A stretch of 6,975 bases of DNA from a bacterium (GCA_022865845.1 JALHUC010000619.1:1-6975); one strand, 5' to 3'; positions 1 through 6,606 are shown, counted from the stretch's first letter. Made by a program: numbers and translations. The notes: generated by a model not told the origin, from the sequence alone.

Positions 1-604
1 CTTTAAAAATTCCCTGATTCTTGGCTCTCTGACATGCGTTTTAGCCACTGCGATTGCCGTTCCGGCAGCGCTGGCGTTCGTCCGCTACGAATTTCGCGGA
101 AAGGAATTTCTGAACACCCTGCTGATCGCTCCGATTATGATCCCGGAGGTCGTGCTGGGTGTTGCCCTGTTGCTGTTTCTGCGTTGGCTGCAGCAGCCGA
201 AAAGCTTCATGCTGCTCCTGCTCGGTCATGTAGTGCTGACTCTCCCCTATGTGATGCTGGTCGTTCAGGCACGGATGGTCGGAATTAAAAAGGAGTATGA
301 AGAAGCTTCTCTCTCCCTCGGGGCGAGTCCCTTTCAGACCTTTCTGTCTGTCACCTTTCCGCTACTGTCGCCGGCAATTTTTGCTGGGATGTTGTTTTCA
401 TTCACTATCTCTTTCGATGATGTCACCGCCACCTTGTTCTGGGCGACGGCGTCGCAGCAGACCGTGCCGGTAAAGATCTTCGGCATGCTGAGGAATTCGA
501 TCAGTCCGGAAATCAACGCCCTTGGCACCGTCATGATTGTTTTGACCATATCCCTGCCGTTGGCAGCGGGATATTTGTCCAGAAGGTTCGCCAGGGGGAG
601 CTAA
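1..604 (+). CDS. potC: ABC transporter permease, PotC type (partial, 5' end outside window)
   Basis: This is the inner-membrane permease subunit of a spermidine/putrescine-type ABC importer. The reading frame is open from position 2 to the TAA at 602-604, giving 200 residues and no start, so the gene begins to the left; family members are about 260-280 residues. Five hydrophobic stretches are visible, including ones that begin SLILGSLTC, FLNTLLIAPIM and FMLLLLGHVV. The cytoplasmic EAA loop that docks onto the ATPase is clear: EEASLSLGASP followed by FQTFLSVTFPLL. The SFTISFDDVTAT segment after it is typical of PotC and related permeases. A PotB-type partner permease is probably just upstream but cannot be seen. 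The gene is followed by the binding protein and ATPase genes on the same strand. Polyamine specificity is inferred from the family; related permeases carry other organic cations or amino acids. Confidence 0.93.
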   Translation, partial: FKNSLILGSLTCVLATAIAVPAALAFVRYEFRGKEFLNTLLIAPIMIPEVVLGVALLLFLRWLQQPKSFMLLLLGHVVLTLPYVMLVVQARMVGIKKEYEEASLSLGASPFQTFLSVTFPLLSPAIFAGMLFSFTISFDDVTATLFWATASQQTVPVKIFGMLRNSISPEINALGTVMIVLTISLPLAAGYLSRRFARGS

Positions 605-664
605 TGGGCTTCCCGCTTGGCGTTGGCTTGATGTGTACTTCGCCAGGTAATCTTTCACTTTTAC

Positions 665-671
665 AAGGAGG
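665..671 (+). promoter_or_regulatory. Strong Shine-Dalgarno of the binding-protein gene
   Basis: AAGGAGG lies 6 bases before the ATG at 678. It is a near-perfect match to the anti-Shine-Dalgarno and decides the start over the in-frame ATGs at codons 5 and 12. It is much stronger than the sites before the ATPase and M23-like genes, as expected for a binding protein needed in excess over its transporter. Confidence 0.85.
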
Positions 672-677
672 TTTAAA

Positions 678-1838
678 ATGAAGGACAAGATGAAAAAGAA
701 CCTGGACCAGATGTATGAATGCTACCAGGAGGGTAAGCTCTCGCGTCGCGATTTCGTAAAATATTTGGGGATCGCAGGAGCAGCTGTGGGGATCATAGGT
801 GGCCCCTTCGGCCTGGCAAAAAATGCTTTCGCCAAGGACTCGATAACGGTTCACTCTTGGGGAGGGACTACCTCCAAAGCGCTGCGCCAGTATGCCTTCG
901 ATCCTTTTACCAAGGCAACTGGCACCAAGGTTATCGACGCTACCTTTACCGGAATGGATGCCTTCCTGACCCAGGTTAAGGCCTCCTTCCCCCCGGGTGG
1001 CGAATTTAACATCGCCCACCTGAGCGCTGTTTACGATTATCTACGTTACAAGGATCTTGGTTTCAATTCGGTGCTGGATGAGAGCAAGATTCCCAACTTG
1101 AAAAATGTCATGCCCGTAATGATCGATACCCTGAGAAATATCACTGATGGTAAACTGTCGGCTGTTCCCTATGATATCGGGCAAACCGGGATTGCCTACA
1201 ATCTGGACAAAATCTCCAAGGAGAAAGCTGAGAAGCTGGGGGCCTCTCTGCTTTGGGACAAGAGCCTTGAGGGACGCCTGGGAACCTGGGGAGGAGACTT
1301 CCGTACCAATATGTGGTATGCGGCCCTGCACACCGGTCAGAGCCCCAATAACATCACCAATGTCAACGATGTCTGGGATGCGCTCAATGAACAGCGCGGC
1401 CTGATGAAGAAGTACTGGGCGTCCGGTTCCGAATTGATGAGCCTGCTCGCTAACGGCGAGATTGACGCGACCGTGGCCTGGTCAGGCCGTGTCGCTGCCC
1501 TGCAGCAGCAGGGGCATAATATCGGCTATCTGGCACCGAACAATACCTACTCCTGGATGGAGTACATGTACGTGATCAAGGGCAGCGACATGGAGCTCGC
1601 CCAGAAACTGCTCAACTTCATGCTCGAGCCCAATGCTGCCATCGCCGTGGCTAAGGGCCAGAATTATCCGCCGAGTCTGGATCCGACCAAAATAGAGATG
1701 CCGGATGAAATTAAGAAGCTGCCAGCATTCGATCCGACCGGGACACTTAAAGGCTTCCTGTTCGCTGATCCCATTTACTGGAACAGCAAACAACTTGAAT
1801 GGGGAGAGAAGTGGGACCGCATCAAAGCTGGAGCCTAA
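678..1838 (+). CDS. potD: Periplasmic solute-binding protein of polyamine-type ABC importer (PotD/SBP_bac_8-like)
   Basis: This 386-residue protein would capture the substrate outside the inner membrane and deliver it to the permeases. The N-terminus has SRRDFVK at residues 22-28 followed by a hydrophobic run (about 29-47) and NAFA-K, with likely cleavage after A52. That fits the twin-arginine export pattern (S/T-R-R-x-F-x-K), so export may occur in the folded state. The mature part starts with SITVHSWGG, the usual first strand of this fold, and contains TVAWSGR and, at W293-E295, a W-M-E triplet. In E. coli PotD a W-x-D pair in this region contacts the polyamine amine, so the acidic residue is consistent with a cationic ligand; this alignment is from memory. 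The C-terminal part (LLNFMLEPNAA) is typical of the family. Start is fixed by the AAGGAGG site. The ligand itself cannot be assigned from sequence. Confidence 0.9.
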   Translation: MKDKMKKNLDQMYECYQEGKLSRRDFVKYLGIAGAAVGIIGGPFGLAKNAFAKDSITVHSWGGTTSKALRQYAFDPFTKATGTKVIDATFTGMDAFLTQVKASFPPGGEFNIAHLSAVYDYLRYKDLGFNSVLDESKIPNLKNVMPVMIDTLRNITDGKLSAVPYDIGQTGIAYNLDKISKEKAEKLGASLLWDKSLEGRLGTWGGDFRTNMWYAALHTGQSPNNITNVNDVWDALNEQRGLMKKYWASGSELMSLLANGEIDATVAWSGRVAALQQQGHNIGYLAPNNTYSWMEYMYVIKGSDMELAQKLLNFMLEPNAAIAVAKGQNYPPSLDPTKIEMPDEIKKLPAFDPTGTLKGFLFADPIYWNSKQLEWGEKWDRIKAGA

Positions 1839-1847
1839 ACCACTGTT

Positions 1848-1904
1848 TGGGCAGAAAGGTGTTCAGGCTTTTGAATTCTTTTGAATGCCTTTCTGCCCAG
1901 TTTT
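1848..1904 (+). terminator. Long hairpin with short T run between binding-protein and ATPase genes (partial terminator or mRNA stabiliser)
   Basis: TGGGCAGAAAGG at 1848-1859 pairs perfectly with CCTTTCTGCCCA at 1888-1899. The stem continues inward through two G-U pairs and TTCA/TGAA (1862-1865 with 1882-1885), for about 18 pairs closing a loop of about 16 bases. It is followed by G and TTTT (1901-1904). It begins 10 bases after the binding-protein stop. The T run is short, so read-through to the ATPase gene is expected. Such a structure would leave more binding-protein mRNA than ATPase mRNA, by partial termination or by blocking 3' exonucleases. Confidence 0.72.
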
Positions 1905-1931
1905 CTGATTGAATAAATAGGATATATTTTG

Positions 1932-3029
1932 ATGAAGGAAAAAGATCCCGCGTTCGTTAAATTTCGGGGAATCGTAAAGCGCTTCGGTGAGGTGACGGCA
2001 GTCGACAATGTCGATATCGATATCGCCGAAGGGTCCCTGGTCACCCTCCTCGGGCCGTCCGGCTGCGGTAAGACAACCCTGTTAAGAATGATAGCGGGAC
2101 TGGAAACCCCGACGGAAGGGGACATTTACATCAATGGCAAGCGGATCAACGATGTTCCGATTCACAAACGTAACCTCGGGATGATCTTCCAGAATTATGC
2201 CCTGTTCCCGCACAAAAGCATCTTCGACAACGTCGCCTTTGGCCTCAAGTACCGCGGGGTGAGCAAGGAGGAGATGCGAGAGAGGGTGTATAAAGCCCTG
2301 GAGTTGGTGCGCCTGCCCGGTGTGGAAAAACGCATGCCTTCACAGCTTTCAGGCGGGCAGCAGCAGCGAATCGCCCTGGCGCGAGCCATCGTTATCGAAC
2401 CGGATGTACTGCTGATGGACGAGCCCTTATCAGCGCTGGATGAGAATCTGCGTGAGGACATGCGGCGCGAAATAGACAATCTGCAGCAGGATATCGGTGT
2501 CACCACCATTTTCGTCACCCATGACCAGCGTGAGGCGCTCTCTATGTCGGATAAGATTATCGTCCTGAACCAGGGTGTCAAGCAGCAGGAAGGGGCACCG
2601 GAAGAAGTCTACAACAAGTTCACCAACCATTTTGTTGCTGATTTCCTCGGCCACCCCAATTTTATTCCGGTGGTGGTCGACCGGGCAATGGACGGTTTCA
2701 TGCAGGTTCGCTTGGCAAGCGGGGAAACCTTCCTTGCTTCACCGGCGATCGACTTCGATCGGGGAGATAAGGCCGAGGTGGTTGTTAGAGCGCAACAGTT
2801 GAAAATAGGACTGAAGTCGGAGTTTGGCGAACAGGAAGAGAACATGAATTACCTGTTCGGCGAAGTTCGTGATCGGAGTTACATGGGGGGAGAAGTAAGC
2901 TATTATGTCGGGTTGCATGATGGTTCAATGTTGCACGTTATCGTGCTTGCCCGCCGCGTACCATTGAAGCGGGGTGAAGAAGTATATATCCGGATGAATC
3001 CGGCCGATTGTCGGTTGATAAAGAGCTGA
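1932..3029 (+). CDS. potA: ABC transporter ATP-binding subunit, PotA type
   Basis: This 365-residue cytoplasmic ATPase powers the importer. The nucleotide-binding domain has every expected motif: Walker A GPSGCGKTT (41-49), Q-loop Gln87, signature LSGGQ (139-143), Walker B VLLMDE (159-164, catalytic Glu164), D-loop SALD (167-170) and switch His197 in THD. About 130 further residues form the TOBE-type regulatory domain found in PotA and related CUT1/polyamine ATPases; length is normal. ATG at 1932 is preferred, with AGGA at 1919-1922 nine bases upstream; an in-frame TTG directly before it (1929) is the only nearby alternative. A long hairpin precedes the gene, and its stop lies 53 bases before the KamA-like start, so they are probably co-transcribed. 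The order permease, binding protein, ATPase differs from E. coli potABCD. Substrate specificity is inferred. Confidence 0.95.
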   Translation: MKEKDPAFVKFRGIVKRFGEVTAVDNVDIDIAEGSLVTLLGPSGCGKTTLLRMIAGLETPTEGDIYINGKRINDVPIHKRNLGMIFQNYALFPHKSIFDNVAFGLKYRGVSKEEMRERVYKALELVRLPGVEKRMPSQLSGGQQQRIALARAIVIEPDVLLMDEPLSALDENLREDMRREIDNLQQDIGVTTIFVTHDQREALSMSDKIIVLNQGVKQQEGAPEEVYNKFTNHFVADFLGHPNFIPVVVDRAMDGFMQVRLASGETFLASPAIDFDRGDKAEVVVRAQQLKIGLKSEFGEQEENMNYLFGEVRDRSYMGGEVSYYVGLHDGSMLHVIVLARRVPLKRGEEVYIRMNPADCRLIKS

Positions 3030-3082
3030 CTCCGGGTCTTGCCACTGAGTCGAAAGGCCAAAATTTTTCTGGGAGCTGCTCA

Positions 3083-5548
3083 ATGGAACAGTACGACAAC
3101 GGGACGATGACCGTCATTTTCAAAAATTCCCTCAAGAAAGAGACGATAGACCTGCAAACCTTGATCGATTGCACCGAAGAGTTTTTGCGGGTCTACCAGG
3201 GCAGCGGTTTTGCCCAGCCTGAATTTTGGGAGCAGGTCACCGCAGAAAAAGGCGAGGCTAAATTCACCGATCTGCTGGATGTGACCGGTTACGGTGATGA
3301 TGCCGAAGGCTTCTTCCGGACCGTTCTACAGGAGATCGCCGCAGGCACGGGCAAAGCGATCGTCATCCAGGGGATTATCCTGCCTCATGCTCTGGTGGTT
3401 GCCCTGCTGGAACGGATTCTGCCGGGCAATGAATATATCTCTATCAAGACGGTTGATCAGCTTATCGAGCTCACCAACAGCGCTATCCCGGAGGAGCAGC
3501 GAACTGACCTGCAACAGGTGATCGATGTCTACCCGGTGCGTTTGTCACGTCACACCATCCGCCAGCTGATGGTTTCCAAAGCGATCGCGTATCAGTATCT
3601 GCCCTTTGTTCAGGAGTTGAACCCGGTCGGTTTGGTCAACACCTGGATCGGCCAGCTTCATGAAGGACTGTTCGAGCAGATGTACCAGAACCGGGTAATC
3701 TTTCTGCTCAATATGGCCTGTCCGGTCTATTGCCGTTTCTGTTTCAGAAAGCACAGGGACTCCCGCAACGAACAAAATCCGACCCCTGAAGATGTGCAAA
3801 AAGCGGTCGCCCGGGTGGAGAACTTACCCTCGATCAAGGAGATCGTCGTGACCGGCGGCGACCCCTTCATGAACCGCGCCAACATGGAAGCGACCATCGA
3901 TGGGTTGAAACAGGTCGAACATGTGCAGACGCTGCGCCTTGCGACTCGCTCTATCGCCTATTACCCCCACATGTTTCTGGAGAACAAGGGAGAGTATCTC
4001 AACTACCTGAAGTGTAAAAACATCGAACTGCAGAAGTTCGGCAAGCGGATAGAGGTCGCCACCCATTTCATCCACCCCGACGAAATCTCCCCGGAAAGCC
4101 TGGAGATCATCTCGGAACTCGTCAACAACGGCATCGCTGTCTATGTCCAGACGCCGTTTCTCAACAACTGCAACGATTCCGGTCCCGAGTTGGTCGAGCT
4201 GTTCAGGCGCTTGCGCGGTGCGGGTGCAGAGATTCATTACCTCTACATCCCCTGCAGCCCGATCAAGGGGAACAGCATCTATTGGAAGCCGCTCTCTTAC
4301 GGGATCAGCATGAACGATTACCTGCGCGCTAATCTGTCCGACCGCGCCATCCCCAGTATCTGCACGGCCACCCAGATCGGCAAAATAGACTGGTACAGCA
4401 GCGGTTGGGCGGTGGAAAGAGATTCCGAAAACGAAAGTTTCATTTGGATAAGAACCCCTTACACGCCCGAATTCTTTAAAGAATTTGCTCCACTCACCAA
4501 GGACCTGGAGATCATTCGGCTAAACGACGAAGGCACTATTGATATCAAGTACCTGGCGGAGATCGGCAACGATTCCTATCTGCTCGGTGCGCGGCCAAAG
4601 CGAAAAACCCGCAGACACAAGCAAGCCAGAGCCGAAGAGATTGCACGACTGCAACAGGAACTGGTCCAAAACAGGCAGACCGCGTGCAGTATTGTCGAGA
4701 CTGGGCTGAAATACCTTTGCCGGACCCATAAAACCAGGGTTGAAATAAACTTCAACGCAGGTGAAGAAGCGTTCAATTATATCGCCAACGACAACAAGAT
4801 CAGCGACGTCGTTATCTCCGCGCAAGAGGATGGCATCGAGGGCCTGTTTTTTATCAAACAGGCCGTTAAAAGGCTTGCGGAAATACCGCACATCAACGCG
4901 GTCCGTCTGCGCAGCATGAAATTCAACACCGGCCCTGAACGATTTACACGCGGAGTCATCAACACCCTGGCAGACCTTAACGGTGTGCGCGCCATCACCC
5001 CCCTGCGGTTGGAGATTGAAACCTGGTTTATCCTGCCGGATGAAATAAAACCGGAGCATGCACAATTAACGCGAAAGTTGAGCAATAAGGGAATCAGGGT
5101 CTACGCCAACGTTCCGCTGCTCGGCGGCATCAATGACAGTGATACGGTTATCCACGAAATGGCCAGCAGACTTCGCGCGACCGGCATCGAATTCCACCAC
5201 GTGTATGTCGCCGGATTGCCGATCCAGACCCCCTGGAACGATTACTACCCGATCGATTCCTATGATGTCACCAGCATAGCCACCATGGTCAGAAGGGAAG
5301 GAAGTGGCAGGGAAATCCCCAAGTATGTCATCAGCACCAAACACGGTGAAGTAGACTACGGACTGTCTTCGACCCTGATGCCGGATGAGAAAGGGGGCTG
5401 CAAAATAAAGCTCGACTGTTACGACAAAGCCTACTACCTGGAAATGAACCCATACTATGCCTTTTCCCAGGACACCGAGTTTGACGACGAGAAACCGGTC
5501 GTCGAAGTCACGGGGCTGGTTAAGACCAACAATTTTCCCATCTCCTGA
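3083..5548 (+). CDS. KamA-family radical SAM/PLP aminomutase-like protein with a duplicated, degenerate second barrel
   Basis: The 821-residue protein is about twice the length of lysine 2,3-aminomutase (around 400-470). Residues about 150-500 hold a KamA-type radical SAM barrel: C213-x3-C217-x2-C220 for the 4Fe-4S cluster, Arg222 two residues after the last Cys (position of the carboxylate-binding Arg134 of the clostridial enzyme), GGDP at 258-261 for SAM, Asp365 in the NCND segment (Asp293 position) and Lys434 in QIGKID (PLP Lys337 position). The second side-chain aspartate, Asp330, has no equivalent. A basic, probably helical linker (about 503-532) leads to a second copy, about 540-785, without cluster cysteines and with Glu756 at the PLP-lysine position. 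ATG 3083 is chosen because GGGAG lies 7 bases upstream; an in-frame TTG at 3008 would overlap the ATPase gene. Family is certain; an amino-group migration on an imported amino acid is inference. Confidence 0.88.
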   Translation: MEQYDNGTMTVIFKNSLKKETIDLQTLIDCTEEFLRVYQGSGFAQPEFWEQVTAEKGEAKFTDLLDVTGYGDDAEGFFRTVLQEIAAGTGKAIVIQGIILPHALVVALLERILPGNEYISIKTVDQLIELTNSAIPEEQRTDLQQVIDVYPVRLSRHTIRQLMVSKAIAYQYLPFVQELNPVGLVNTWIGQLHEGLFEQMYQNRVIFLLNMACPVYCRFCFRKHRDSRNEQNPTPEDVQKAVARVENLPSIKEIVVTGGDPFMNRANMEATIDGLKQVEHVQTLRLATRSIAYYPHMFLENKGEYLNYLKCKNIELQKFGKRIEVATHFIHPDEISPESLEIISELVNNGIAVYVQTPFLNNCNDSGPELVELFRRLRGAGAEIHYLYIPCSPIKGNSIYWKPLSYGISMNDYLRANLSDRAIPSICTATQIGKIDWYSSGWAVERDSENESFIWIRTPYTPEFFKEFAPLTKDLEIIRLNDEGTIDIKYLAEIGNDSYLLGARPKRKTRRHKQARAEEIARLQQELVQNRQTACSIVETGLKYLCRTHKTRVEINFNAGEEAFNYIANDNKISDVVISAQEDGIEGLFFIKQAVKRLAEIPHINAVRLRSMKFNTGPERFTRGVINTLADLNGVRAITPLRLEIETWFILPDEIKPEHAQLTRKLSNKGIRVYANVPLLGGINDSDTVIHEMASRLRATGIEFHHVYVAGLPIQTPWNDYYPIDSYDVTSIATMVRREGSGREIPKYVISTKHGEVDYGLSSTLMPDEKGGCKIKLDCYDKAYYLEMNPYYAFSQDTEFDDEKPVVEVTGLVKTNNFPIS

Positions 5549-5562
5549 TCATTGGTGCCGCG

Positions 5563-6228
5563 ATGAGATACCCCTATATCGTCTACAGCCCGAAGGTCGC
5601 GCTAAAACCCCTGTTCAAGGGGCTGAAAGGCGAGCCTCTGATCCTGGACATGTCCGTCGAAGAGCATATTTTTGCGGGGATGGATGTCAGGGACCAGCGG
5701 GAATGTCAGCGGCGCATCGATCGGCTCATGGCGGAAGGAAGCCACAGCTGGGGCATTTCCTCATACCTGGAAAACCGGGAGAAGCTTCTTGCCGACTGCC
5801 CGCAGATGGTTGAGGAGCAGCGTTTTTACCATCTCGGGATCGATATTATTGTCCCCCTCGGCACGCCGTTGCACGCCCCGCTGGCAGCAACCATAGATGC
5901 GAGCGGCTACGAGGCCGGAGAGGGTAATTATGGCGGCTACGTGCTGTTACGTCATCAAAGCCCGGACTTCGAAACCTTCTACAGCATGTATGGCCATTTG
6001 CGACGGGACACCCTCCCTGCTCCGGGAATGTCGGTGGATGCGGGAGAGATCTTTGCCCATATCGGCGATTTCAATGAAAACGGGAACTGGTTTTATCACA
6101 CCCATCTTCAGATTATTACCGAGCAGGGAGTGGCCCAAGGCTACCGCCTCAAGGGCTACTGCCCGGCAGTGGACCTGGCCCTTATGGGTCGTCTCTGCCC
6201 CGATCCCCTCCCTTTATTTCGGATGTGA
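5563..6228 (+). CDS. Stand-alone M23-like (LytM fold) metalloprotein, probably cytoplasmic
   Basis: This 221-residue protein starts 14 bases after the KamA-like stop, so it is almost certainly in the same operon; its ribosome site is weak (GGTG at 5554-5557), suggesting translational coupling. Residues 88-187 form an M23/LytM-type domain with all metal and catalytic positions: His90 and Asp94 in HLGID, His145 in YGHL, and His179-x-His181 in HTHLQ. There is no signal peptide or membrane segment, unlike cell-wall endopeptidases of this family. The N-terminal part (LILDMSV, then WGISSYLENRE) and the end (LCPDP) match, from memory, the M23-like middle domain of kinase/M23/class III aminotransferase fusions tied to hydroxylysine-type or ethanolamine-like amines. 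I therefore infer action on a small molecule related to the transporter substrate. A peptidase role on an imported peptide is possible. The reaction is unknown. Confidence 0.85.
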   Translation: MRYPYIVYSPKVALKPLFKGLKGEPLILDMSVEEHIFAGMDVRDQRECQRRIDRLMAEGSHSWGISSYLENREKLLADCPQMVEEQRFYHLGIDIIVPLGTPLHAPLAATIDASGYEAGEGNYGGYVLLRHQSPDFETFYSMYGHLRRDTLPAPGMSVDAGEIFAHIGDFNENGNWFYHTHLQIITEQGVAQGYRLKGYCPAVDLALMGRLCPDPLPLFRM

Positions 6229-6280
6229 ACAACCTTCCTCGGTACCAGAGACCGGAAAACCTTTGGGGTCAGGCCGCCTG

Positions 6281-6312
6281 CCCTGAGTCCCGCCGCTGGC
6301 GGGATCGAAGGG
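6281..6312. repeat. Two-tier palindromic intergenic element
   Basis: TCCCGCC at 6288-6294 and GGCGGGA at 6298-6304 form a 7-pair stem with loop GCT. Outside it CCCT (6281-6284) pairs with AGGG (6309-6312) across an unpaired GAG/TCGA. The outer CCCTGAG...TCGAAGGGTGA pattern resembles dispersed intergenic repeats I know from many proteobacteria. No T run follows it. It could help end the operon transcript. Copy number cannot be seen from one window. Confidence 0.55.
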
Positions 6313-6391
6313 TGAGAGACCGGATTTACCGTCTTTACTAAAAGCCAACGTTTTTCTCGCGCTCGTTCGTCCCGCTAAAGCGTGACTCACT

Positions 6392-6474
6392 AGAGACGCA
6401 GAGAACGCGGCAAAATTCAGGCAATTTCAGGGTTAAATTAAAAAGATCTTTTGTTTTTCCCTGCGATCCCTGCC
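6392..6474. repeat. Imperfect long inverted repeat centred on an AT-rich palindrome
   Basis: The left arm at 6392-6414 begins AGAGACGCAGAGAACGCGG; the reverse complement of the right arm (6449-6474) reads GCAGGGATCGCAGGG then AAAAACAAAA, a recognisable but degraded match. AAAAGATCTTTT at 6441-6452 is a perfect 12-base palindrome between them. The ACGCAGAGAACGC style is like dispersed repeats common in deltaproteobacterial intergenic DNA. It may be a decayed miniature element; no terminal duplication was found around it. Confidence 0.42.
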
Positions 6475-6505
6475 TGCCACGTCGTAGTTGGAAACGAAGA
6501 CGGGC
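6471..6505. repeat. Degenerate GC-rich palindrome, possible second dispersed repeat
   Basis: CGTC at 6480-6483 pairs with GACG at 6499-6502 around a loop, flanked by imperfect GCC/GGC complementarity (6472-6478 with 6503-6505). The wording GCCTGCC...GTCGTAG...CGAAGACGGGC resembles a common proteobacterial intergenic repeat (CCGCCGTAG...CGAAGGCGGG) from memory. It abuts the preceding repeat, so the two seem to be packed end to end. Confidence 0.35.
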
Positions 6506-6550
6506 GCCCCTGCGAGAGGCAGACTTATTCGCCTTTATAGATTGAAACGA

Positions 6551-6579
6551 CTGGATTCCGGGTCGTTGCCCGGAATGAC
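6551..6579. repeat. Perfect 8-pair palindrome, dispersed-repeat style
   Basis: ATTCCGGG at 6555-6562 pairs perfectly with CCCGGAAT at 6569-6576 around a 6-base loop. With flanks it reads CTGGATTCCGGG...CCCGGAATGAC, a pattern very similar to short interspersed palindromes with ATTCC/GGAAT ends seen in many bacterial genomes. It stands between two convergent genes and could act as a bidirectional terminator, although no T run is present on either side. Confidence 0.55.
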
Positions 6580-6581
6580 TG

Positions 6582-6599
6582 GGAGGGTTTTGGCCCTCC
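6582..6599. terminator. Small hairpin at the end of the minus-strand nuclease gene
   Basis: GGAGGG at 6582-6587 pairs with CCCTCC at 6594-6599 around TTTTGG. It is about 29 bases past the stop of the minus-strand gene and directly beside the preceding palindrome. There is no T run after it on either strand, so a terminator role is only suggested by position. Confidence 0.3.
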
Positions 6600-6606
6600 A
6601 CGCTCC

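Noticed and set aside
618..645. Inverted repeat TGGCG/CGCCA between permease and binding-protein genes
   Set aside because: Only 5 pairs with a loop of 18 bases and no T run; not distinguishable from chance.
531..1019. 162-codon minus-strand open frame over the permease end and binding-protein start
   Set aside because: It is antisense to two strongly supported genes and has no family resemblance; a shadow of coding bias.
3008..3082. TTG-initiated 25-residue N-terminal extension of the KamA-like protein, overlapping the ATPase gene
   Set aside because: ATG 3083 has GGGAG at proper spacing; the extension is low in pattern and the TTG lies inside the ATPase frame without a clear ribosome site.
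4520..5065. 181-codon minus-strand open frame inside the KamA-like gene
   Set aside because: It is antisense to the second barrel, whose homology to the first barrel proves the plus frame. No motif seen.
6441..6452. AAAAGATCTTTT as a stand-alone operator
   Set aside because: It is the centre of a larger degraded inverted repeat and lies at the 3' ends of both neighbouring genes, where an operator makes little sense.
6338..6601. 87-codon minus-strand open frame in the intergenic region
   Set aside because: It is built from the dispersed repeats themselves, has no recognisable domain and no convincing ribosome site.
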